Positions 56,300 through 64,000 of a stretch of DNA of 64,000 nt are shown in pieces. The stretch covers positions 310,001 to 374,000 of the forward strand of contig JAQFVV010006475.1 of the NCBI GenBank assembly GCA_028023455.1, read 5' to 3'. Source of the DNA: Epiperipatus broadwayi (Eukaryota > Onychophora > Udeonychophora > Euonychophora > Peripatidae). Made by a program: the position numbers and the translations under genes. The notes beneath the pieces are model-generated. The model was not told the DNA's origin. It worked only from the letters and a program-made list of their open reading frames with translations, and did not search any database. Within the stretch, counting starts at the first letter, position 1, and the number at the start of each line of letters is the position of its first letter.

Positions 56300-57060
56300 T
56301 GCTTCTACTTCCACTTTTTTTTTAACAATACAGCTAAATTAATGATTTCATATGCAAATTTTTATAAAATTTGTGGTAACAATTACACAGTCCTGAATGG
56401 CAGCAATTTTTCAAAATGGGGTTTAATCCCATCTTCATTGATCAAATGATCAAGAAAAGTAATTTTTTTTGCAAATATTATGCATATTTCCAAATTAATT
56501 TTGATATTGATAATAGAATATTCGTATAGAAATAACTGCAAATGTTTTACATGCTTAGCTATATTTTGGAAACGATTACAATATCAACATATATAATTAA
56601 TTTTTGTTTCAACTGTTTAGTGAAAACCATATTTAAATATCTGATTAAGTCAGCACTACTGTTTATTAAACCAAAGAACATCCTTTCAAATAAATAAGAT
56701 TAGCCATGATAATGGAATGCTGTATACTTTTGATCACTATAATGGAGTGGTATTTGCCAAACTTGTCTTTGATCTTAATTAACAACTCATGGACTGGTGC
56801 AATTATGTCTTGCTCTGGAATAGTGAGCTGAATTTAATATGTGTGTATTCAGGTAAACCCCTTACAGATCCATTCTTTTTTCTTATGATTACTAAATGAT
56901 TAACATAGGATATTTTTTATGCTTACTAAAGGATTAACATAGGATGAAGGGCTTTTCCAGATTCTATGCCATTCCAGCATATAATCTATCAGTTGCTGAA
57001 TTTCTGTCTGATACTAGTAATGTATTGGATACTTGCACTGTTGAAAAGGTTCATCCCTTT
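56300..57060 (-). pseudogene. Reverse transcriptase remnant, group A gypsy
   Basis: The minus strand at about 56570-56780 reads WQIPLHYSDQKYTAFHYHG, MFFGLINSSADLIRYLNMVF and KQLKQKLIIYVDIVI. This aligns with KEKIIMYMDDIVI of the intact relative but lacks one of the two catalytic Asp codons. Stops and frameshifts are frequent. Confidence 0.75.
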
Positions 57061-57264
57061 TTAATTTAATCTGATGAATATATCCTTTTAGTATGCCTGG
57101 AACTTTGGAGAAAACACTTCGACACAGAAAACAACAACTGTTAAAATTGTGCTTGATAATTAAAATCTATTATATATGAATTCTCTAACTTAAATTTAAT
57201 ATTTATATCAATTGTTGTTTCCTATATACACAATAGTAGACTTGACTGACTATTTAAATTATAA

Positions 57265-57700
57265 TTAAAAAGTACAAATTTCCTTCTGGCACATAAAAAT
57301 TTTATTCTTATAATCTACATTACAATTGTTTAAATTCATAAAGTTAGATCTGATTATGGCTTCATGAATTAAACCAGGCATTATTAAATAGACATGCCTA
57401 AACTTAGATTTATTAATTTTTACAGTGATAAAGTCTTGCTTATTTGATAGCATCATCCTCTTTCCATTTGCTAAACTAACATGTATTAGTTTTATTGGCA
57501 GAGAAGATTTTGTTCGATTTTTACCAATAACTTTAATGTAATTACTTTCAGACAATGTAGATATCTGACTTCCAGAGTCTAACCAAGCATCAATACCAAT
57601 TCCTGCAATAGATATTTTGATAAGAGGACAATTGTATAAAATAGGGGGTTCAGATACAATATAGGGTTTTAAATAATCAACACCTAGATATATGGTGTTC
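57265..57700 (-). pseudogene. Aspartic protease, group A gypsy
   Basis: AWLDSGSQISTLSESNYIKV holds the catalytic Asp. VSLANGKRMMLSNKQ and VYLIMPGLIHEAIIRSNFM match the protease at 16369-17010 closely. The reading frame extends on into 57780, but its first 27 residues come from the adjacent Penelope-like inverted repeat, not the protease. Confidence 0.85.
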
Positions 57701-57962
57701 ATTAAAAATAAATCATAGATATAATAAAATATCTTTACTAACAACAAAATGATATATAACAATAGCTGTAATATAGTCATATAATTATCACAAATAAAAA
57801 TAACATATAAAAGCTCTTTTCAGCAAATTTTAAATTTTTGGCCTTTTCAATATGGCTTAATTATAAAAATAACCTATACTGCATACATAGTGACATCTAT
57901 TGGCTCTATATAAAATTAACACAAGCCTATAATTACACTTAAATATCTTTATAACACACATA

Positions 57963-58484
57963 TTATACAACCCTCCATTTATTTTTTATTATCCAATTAT
58001 TAGTTAAATTAATTGATGTTTTATAAATGTTCATACAATTATTTCTGTTATAATTAATGTAATTGGTTTCATATATTTTCCTTCTATTAATTTTTTTAAT
58101 ACAATTTAATGGACTTATATTCTTAACACAATCTATTCTATGTTCATATTTTAAGTAGGGAACATATAATGCAGATCTGTCATCTCTTCTATTAATAGCA
58201 TTATTATGTTCTTTAGCCCTTTCTTCTAATTGTTTTGCTGTATGTCCATAATAAACCATACTGCAAACCCCACAAGTAATTTTATATACTATACCCTTTT
58301 TATATTTTATATCATCTTTTATTTTATAATTCCCTACTAATATATCAAGAGTTTTACTGTTTGACCATCCTATTTTAATACTTTTATCTATATAATTTTT
58401 ATTTTTTAATAATGTATTATAAATTTTAAGAACATATGAAAGTTTTACCCATCTTATATTTTCTGGTTCACTATTATTACCCAA
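57963..58484 (-). pseudogene. Penelope-like linker and GIY-YIG endonuclease (left arm)
   Basis: A 173-residue frame. SYVLKIYNTLLKNKNYIDKS forms the conserved linker. Then come GIVYKITCGVCSMVYYGHT (GIY start, CX2C, YYGHT box) and QLEERAKEHNNAINRR with the catalytic Arg. YLKYEHRIDC and KIYETNYINYNRNN end the domain with the late Glu. This copy has the intact domain. The upstream conserved stretch (LYTSYGYNPRSIRNIFF) and further N-terminal sequence lie beyond the first Met, at 58484-58804. The RT is missing. Confidence 0.85.
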
Positions 58485-58600
58485 ATTATTTTGTTTATAA
58501 TTAAAGAATATATTTCTAATGCTTCTAGGGTTATATCCATAACTAGTATATAACTTTATAAATTTCTTTTTTGCAAAGTAGCTATCTTCCTATCTGTGTT

Positions 58601-58804
58601 TTATTTATCATTTTTGTTTTTAAAATTTTTAATAACTGCCATTTTTTGTATCCATGCCTGTTGTGAATCCATAGAAATTATTTTCCTTAATTTGTCTTCT
58701 TTAATGAAGTGTTTTAATGTAATTATATTATTATCATCTATCTCTGTATCTAAATATTTTATTTTAACATCAATTTCTATAATTGTAAATTTTATATTAT
58801 CCAT
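58601..58804 (-). pseudogene. Penelope-like segment between RT and linker (palindrome centre)
   Basis: A 67-residue Ile/Lys/Asp-rich frame (MDNIKFTIIEIDVKIKYLDT) in the unique centre, upstream of and in the same orientation as the left-arm endonuclease. It corresponds in position to the post-RT region of PLE proteins, but I see no diagnostic motif of its own. Confidence 0.5.
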
Positions 58805-58824
58805 ATTATTATTAAGTTCATTAT

Positions 58825-59310
58825 ATGTTTTCTTTGCAAAAAGAGAAATTTATAAAGTTATATACTAGTTATGGATATAACCTTAGAAGCATTAGAAATA
58901 TATTCTTTAATTATAAACAAAATAATTTGGGTAATAATAGTGAACCAGAAAATATAAAATGGGTAAAACTTTCTTATGTTCCTAAAATTTATAATACATT
59001 ATTAAAAAATAAAAATTATATAGATCAAAATATTAAAATAGGATGGTCAAACAGTAAAACTTATGATATATTAGTAGGGAATTATAAAATAAAAGATGAT
59101 ATAAAATATAAAAAGGGTATAGTATATAAAATTACTTGTGGGGTTTGCAGTATTGTTTATTATAGACATATAGCAAAACAATTAGAAGAAAGGGCTAAAG
59201 AACATAATAATGCTATTAATAGAAGAGATGACAGATCTGCATTATATGTTCACTACTTAAAATATGGACATAAAATAAATTGTGTTAAAAATATAAGTCC
59301 ATTAAATTAA
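58825..59310 (+). pseudogene. Penelope-like linker and GIY-YIG endonuclease (right arm)
   Basis: This is the inverted copy of 57963-58560. It starts in the linker (KLYTSYGYNLRSIRNIFF) and reads GIVYKITCGVCSIVYYRHI, where the box Gly and Thr of the left copy are Arg and Ile. It stops at SPLN because four bases present in the left copy are missing after 59305. The remainder of the domain continues out of frame to about 59440. Nuclease activity is unlikely. Confidence 0.85.
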
Positions 59311-59705
59311 AAAAATTAATAGAAGGAAAATATATGAAACCAATTACATTAATTATAGCAGAAATAATTGTATGAACATTTATAAAACATCAATTAATTT
59401 AACTAATAATTGGATAATGAAAAATGAATGAAGGGTTGTATAATATGTGTGTTATAAAGATATTTAAGTGTAATTATAGGCTTGTGTTAATTTTATATAG
59501 AGCCAGTAGATGTCACTATGTATGCAGTATAGGTTATTTTTGTAATTAAGCCATATTGAAAAGGGCAACAATTTAAAATTTGCCGAAAAGAGCTTTTATA
59601 TGTTATTTTTATTTGTGATGATTATATGACTATATTACAGCTATTGTTATATATCATTTTGTTGTTAGTAAAGATATTTTATTATATCTATGATTTATTT
59701 TTAAT

Positions 59706-61323
59706 TTGAAAAAGCAACATAAAGGATTTATTCCTTGTATTTTAGATGGCGTTCATTAACCACATTACATTGTCTCTCTTTAAATTACCATAAGGGCTCC
59801 CCAAAGTGAGGAAATTTTTTTCAAGGTTTTTGCTAGTTTAATGCATGCGTTTTATTTTTAGCCTTACCTCCTGTTTTTGGTACCATTTGAATACCACTAA
59901 TGAAAAAAATTATTTGGCTCCAATAAATCTGCTTTTTATTAAATCACATAACATAAACATATATACATATATGTGTGTGTGTAATATATGCTAAGTTTTT
60001 TTTTTTCTTAAAGACAATAGAGTAATTAGCAGTAAAAAAAATTGTGATCAGGCAGTAATACATCTTAATCGACATTAATGGTAATTTGTCATTGATCACC
60101 AACCCCTAACATTTTATCCAGATGCCAATTTAGGAGTGTATTTAAACTTTAGCAATTTTAGTTTTTAAATTTTTTAATTATGACATTTAAAATTGATTTT
60201 TCTTATATATTTTTTTTTATAGAAAAAATAATTTGACTAAAACAGCTGCAACTTTTTCATGAAGGATAAAAATTAGTCAACAACTACCAATTTTTACATC
60301 ACATGATCACCATTTTTTAAAGACAATTTTAAATTGAGAAAATTTGTCAATATTTTTTTTAACATTATAGTTTTTATTAAAATAATTTTTATATTTCATT
60401 ATCGTGTGTGTGTTTATTGTTAGGAAAAAAGTGAACTTCAACTTATTAAAAAAAAGTCCACTGTACAAATATCAAATTCTAGTTTTAATCTTTGCATTAG
60501 TGTTGAGAAATTTGTATGCAATCTGACTTACCTAGATTAAAATTTCTGACTAAAGCCTATAATTAACATTTAAGTGATAATTAATTTGCTTTTTTAAAAA
60601 ATACATTCACAGTCCACACACTTACTTTACTTTACAGATTAAATATACATGAAAAAGACAAATGCCCCCAAGATGCATTTCATGCTGAAGTAGCACTCCG
60701 CTAGCCTAAAAAATGATTAGTATCAATCAAATCTGAAGTGGATGGTGTCAACGTGAAGATGTAATAATTTTATATATTTTTACTGATTTTTTTTTGATTG
60801 CTTGTCTTTTCACTATAACATAGCCTTCATTTTAACTATAATAATATTAATCTTCTTTTGCAGAAATTTTTAAATTTATTCAATGATCTCATAACAAAAG
60901 ACAGCATTAAAAATATATGATTACATTTACTTTCATTTATATAAAATTAATATATACAGATACATAATGAGACATTTTTGTCATCCTAGAAAAGCCAAAC
61001 ATTTGGCACTGTTCTTTCTAGTTATCACCAAATATGCAAAAATGGATTAGATCCTGAATATAATGAATAAGCAAATATTGCATGCCCACTCATAAAATAA
61101 ATTTCAAATTAAGAATGAATGAAGTAAATTTACATCAGCATAATGGAATAGCATTTCTCAATCATTGCCCTAAGCATGTCTTTTAAGCACTTTCTTTATG
61201 TCTCTAGACAAACATTAATACAACATTTGAATTTTGAACAACAGAATTAAGGAAATTTAAAGGTTTTTTTCCTTTAAATGTTAAAAGCAAAGAATTTTTT
61301 TTTTAAAGAGAGGGGGGAAAAGG
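59706..61323. other. AT-rich sequence, no recognisable gene
   Basis: There are no useful open frames. It contains TG/TA microsatellite pieces (59958-59992, 60402-60412). The last 60 bp include a purine run (gagaggggggaaaagg at 61310-61323) just before the LTR start. Confidence 0.45.
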
Positions 61324-61917
61324 TGTTATAGTCCTCCTCTCAGAAGTGGACTATTCCAGATGCCTCCTTATCTGATCGGATTAAGCATTGTTTGACACAG
61401 GCCAATAGGCTGATGTATAGATAAAAACATAGCCAATGATTATTACAGGCCAAATAGCAACAATGCTGGCTGAATCCGAAGATTTTCAATGTCAGAGATC
61501 TGGGTATAAATAGTTAGCCTTTTGTGAGAATCAGGGAGGAGCGTGTCTAACCTGAAAAGACTCTTTGCATTCTCCCAGGGAAACTCTGCTAACCTAAACA
61601 GCAGCAATTATTTTCATTGATAGCACTATGCTATTTAGTCTATGCAGCTAGACAAGTCTCACAGAGACCGGACGCTGCTAAGACCACTATTCGCTCAAGG
61701 CAAGCTGTCTTGTACAGCTGGAAGAGCCATACACCCTACCCATTAGGCAAGCCATCAGGTGTGGCTGGAAGCGGTAGACAGAACCCAGAGTTTATGTATT
61801 GTAAATATTCACTTGTATATTGTATTGTATATATTTGTACATATAATAAATATATTAATTGTAATACTTGTCTTAGTATTATTTCTGTATGTTGGGTCTG
61901 TAATCCAGACCAAAATA
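61324..61917 (+). repeat. 5' LTR, group B gypsy, plus strand
   Basis: It begins tgttatagtcctcctctcag and ends around ctgtaatccagaccaaaata, parallel to the complement of 53666-54301. The normal ...CACAACA end is degraded, so the right edge is approximate. The PBS-like TGGTGCAGTTGAC lies at 61927-61939. Confidence 0.85.
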
Positions 61918-62409
61918 TAAGAGATTTGGTGCAGTTGACAAAAGATTTTTTTTTCCCATGGCTGGAAAAAGAAAAACTTGGAAACATAAATATGCGAGTG
62001 CGCACTTATATGAGACACTCATAAGTTACGAATTTTGATTTTACTAAATCACACTTAAATACTGTCCAAATGAAATACGTATTTACTAAACAGTGATTAT
62101 TAAAAATCACTTATTTCTGGCAAAATAAAAAGTAAAACATGCGAATAAGCAATAGACATTCATTGTATTTACTAAACAGCCATTGTCAAAATCACTTATT
62201 TCTGGGAGGAAAAATAAAGAGATCACAAACACGATTGGTGGTTCATAAACCAATCAGACTTGGCCTTTCTAAAAAAGACAGAAGCTCACCTTAGCAGAGT
62301 AAAAAATCTGTCAAACATAACCATATAGAGTGGTTACTCGCAAATATATGGAATAAATATTTTTCTCACATTTTAACAGAGAAAAAAAAGGCTAATATAA
62401 TTAGGCTCG

Positions 62410-63377
62410 ATGGAAGCTTTTGACCCAGGGTTTCCTGAGAACTGGACAAGCTACAAAGAGCGCCTGATTTTTTATATGCAGGCTAATCAGATCAAAAAGT
62501 CTGAAATAAAATTAGCAACACTGATGACTATAATTGGGTCACAGATGTTTAATATTTTAAAATCTCAAATTGGGTCAGAAACACTGGCTGACTTGAATTT
62601 TGAGAAGGCATTGGCGATTCTCATAGAATATTTTTCCTCCAATCCACTAACAATAATGCAGAGATATTATTTTAAGAGCACCTGATTTTTTATATGCAGG
62701 CTAATCAGATCAAAAAAGTCTGAAATAAAATTAGCGACACTGATGACTATAATTGGGTCGCAGACGTTTAATATTTTAAAATCTCAAATTGGGTCAGAAA
62801 CACTGGCTGACAATTCTCACAGAATATTTTTCTTCCAAACCACTAACAATAATGCAGAGATATTATTTCAATCTCTGCATGCAAGCTGAGGGTGAAAAAG
62901 CTAGAGAATTCACAATGTGAATTCAGATATTAGCACTCATGTGCGATTTTAAAGAGTTCTTAAATGGAGCACTATGTGATCATTTCATTTGTGGGATGAA
63001 TGATCATAAATTTAAGACTCAAACTATTAATGATGCCAGATATAGACTTTGAAAAGGCTGTAGTTCAAGCCATGCTGGCAGAATCTATAGCATGTCAAGC
63101 AAGGCCATTACAAAAAATAAATTATACCATTCAAAAAGTTGAACAGAAGGCTGAGTCTGACAAGCACTCAGTTAGCTCAACAACAATGAGTGTTAAGCAT
63201 TGTTATAGGTGTGATGAACCGATACATGGGCAAACAGAATGTCCACATCTCCATACTGTGTGCTCATTTTGCAAGCAAGTCGGTCATATAAGAGAGGCAT
63301 GTCTAAACTTAAAAAGACAAACAGCCAATATGAGAATGGAAAAAACCCATTCCAAAAAACAACAAGGGCAACTATAA
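62410..63377 (+). pseudogene. Gag, group B gypsy, with internal duplication
   Basis: MEAFDPGFPENWTSYKERLI opens the capsid region at 62410. A 218-bp direct duplication (unit starting cctgattttttatatgcagg at 62463 and 62681) repeats part of it out of frame. The frame from 63000 holds two intact zinc knuckles, C68-C71-H76-C81 (CYRCDEPIHGQTEC) and C88-C91-H96-C101 (CSFCKQVGHIREAC), and ends in a basic tail. The knuckles here are better preserved than in the minus-strand copy. Confidence 0.88.
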
Positions 63378-63394
63378 GAAAAATAAACAAGTTG

Positions 63395-63540
63395 CCAGTA
63401 TAAATCACATTAAGGACAATCAGTCTGGATTTATACATAGTATTATAATTAATGATATGCCAGTTGGCAGTATAAATCACATTAAGGACAATCAGTCTGG
63501 ATTTATACATAGTATTATAATTTATGATATGCCAATGAGA
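63395..63540. repeat. 72-bp in-frame tandem duplication before the protease
   Basis: The block agtataaatcacattaagga to gatatgcca occurs at 63397 and 63469 with one or two changes. Seventy-two bases are 24 codons, so the frame survives. Confidence 0.92.
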
Positions 63541-63729
63541 ATGAAACTGGACACAGGGTCTGCAGTGTCTAATGTTTCAAAAACGACTTGGGCAATCATT
63601 AATAAAAATAATAAATGTAATCTGCATCCTAGCACTAGGACTATAACAGATTATCAGGGTAAAAAAATAAAACTCTTGGATCAGACAAGAGTTAAAATAA
63701 CTATGCCTAATTCAGTTATCACTGAATAA
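63457..63729 (+). pseudogene. Aspartic protease, group B gypsy (truncated)
   Basis: MRMKLDTGSAVSNVSK retains the catalytic Asp that is lost in the minus-strand copy. The frame then reads RTITDYQGKKIKLLDQTRVK and ITMPN, but about 190 bp encoding the second lobe and the link to RT are missing relative to the other copy. The sequence jumps directly to the pre-RT segment near 63710. Confidence 0.85.
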
Positions 63730-64000
63730 AGAGATAAAACCGATCAGTTGTCAAAGCAAATCACTGCCACTGGCCTTGAGAGCTAAAGTTGAGTCAGAAC
63801 TTGAAAAGTGGGAGGCAGAAGGGATAATAGAGCCTATATCATACTCAGAATGGGCCACCCCAATAGTCCCAATCATCAAAGAAAATGGTGGTGTGCAGAT
63901 AGGTGGAAATTATCGATGCACGATTAACAAAGCACTAGCATCAAATAATTATCCACCATTATCAGTTAAGCAAATCCTATCCACACTGTCTGGTGGAAGG
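63714..64000 (+). pseudogene. Reverse transcriptase N-terminus, group B gypsy (cut by window)
   Basis: In a shifted frame the plus strand reads LSLNKEIKPISCQ, LPLALRAKVESELEKWEAEG, IIEPISYSEWATPIVPIIKE and NYRCTINKALASNNYP. This is the finger region of gypsy RT before motif A. The window ends at LSGGR, just short of the catalytic motif. Confidence 0.85.

Larger units (their letters stand above)
55816..57700 (-). mobile_element. Internal fragment of a group A gypsy element
   Basis: The minus strand carries protease (57700-57265), degenerate RT (about 57060-56300) and RNase H (56064-55816) of a relative of the 10.5-26.9 kb element. There are no LTRs, gag or integrase. It is bordered on both sides by Penelope-like sequences, so it has been cut out of its original context. 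Confidence 0.8.
57701..59705. mobile_element. Head-to-head pair of Penelope-like 3' ends (large inverted repeat)
   Basis: The arms 57701-58578 and 58832-59705 (about 875 bp each) are inverted copies with a few percent difference, around a 253-bp unique centre. The outer edges share attaaaaataaatcatagat and its complement. Each arm holds the linker and GIY-YIG end of one PLE family pointing outward. The centre continues the left (minus) copy upstream, so the right copy is an inverted, further 5'-truncated one. Such inverted joints are common in Penelope-like insertions and can also arise by twin priming. Confidence 0.88.
61324..64000 (+). mobile_element. Group B gypsy element, plus strand, cut by window end
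   Basis: A 5' LTR (61324-61917), PBS-like site, leader, gag, protease and the start of RT follow on the plus strand, all closely related to the 48.8-54.3 kb element. Internal duplications (218 bp and 72 bp) and a deletion between protease and RT show that this is also an inactive copy. The 3' half and second LTR lie outside the window. Confidence 0.92.

Noticed and set aside
59545-59590. Possible hammerhead after the right-arm PLE endonuclease (hairpin ggcaa/ttgcc followed by GAAA)
   Set aside because: The upstream box reads TTGAAAA rather than CUGANGA, stem I is not convincing and the left arm does not preserve the hairpin.

Overview
The window is AT-rich animal DNA (very long A/T runs, roughly 30% G+C by eye), and I can support no host gene in it. 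What is recognisable is almost entirely transposable elements, in several nested layers: Ty3/gypsy LTR retrotransposons, Penelope-like elements (PLEs) with GIY-YIG endonuclease domains, an RTE-type non-LTR element, a pogo/Tigger DDE transposon, a hAT MITE, a giant fold-back element, and self-cleaving hammerhead ribozyme motifs. The mix suggests an invertebrate metazoan. The sequence alone does not allow me to name it.

Layout, left to right. 1-2000 holds small tandem repeats (138 bp x2, a short 60-66 bp repeat, 127 bp x3). 3925-5700 is a decayed plus-strand gypsy remnant consisting of a coiled-coil Gag followed by an integrase C-terminus, with no pol between them. 5701-10541 is AT-rich DNA with no recognisable feature. 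10542-26932 is a nearly complete minus-strand gypsy element with 2.9 kb LTRs. Its 5' LTR is split by a 500-N assembly gap and by a 3.5 kb fold-back element. 27008-27620 is purine-rich minisatellite. 30470-37424 is a second, plus-strand, non-autonomous gypsy element with 2.5 kb LTRs and one short Gag-to-integrase-tail fusion gene. It is inserted with a 4-bp target duplication into a tandem repeat of 472 bp. Each full repeat unit carries a hammerhead ribozyme on the minus strand (37548-37606 and 38020-38077), the architecture of an animal retrozyme.

41171-41435 is a PLE endonuclease fragment. 42522-42576 is a well-formed hammerhead ribozyme inside an inverted repeat of PLE long-terminal-repeat type. 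43165-44075 is a pogo/Tigger transposase remnant. 45440-47640 holds two RTE 3' ends, one carrying a hAT MITE. 48755-54301 is a complete but dead minus-strand gypsy element of a different family (636/630 bp LTRs). 54590-55716 is a PLE fragment followed by a decayed ribozyme. 55816-57700 is a fragment of a gypsy relative of the 10.5-26.9 kb element. 57701-59705 is a head-to-head pair of PLE 3' ends. 61324 to the window end is a plus-strand copy of the 48.7-54.3 kb family, cut by the window edge.

The gypsy elements fall into two groups. Group A (3.9, 10.5-26.9, 30.5-37.4 and 55.8-57.7 kb) has shared protease, RNase H or integrase C-terminal sequence and, where visible, a coiled-coil Gag without zinc knuckles. 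Group B (48.8-54.3 and 61.3-64 kb) has short LTRs, a double CCHC zinc knuckle and a PBS-like site complementary to the CUGCGCCA 3' end of serine tRNA. The most interesting parts are the hammerhead ribozymes, the tandem retrozyme-like unit with an internal empty-site control for the LTR insertion, and the Gag-integrase-tail non-autonomous gypsy lineage.
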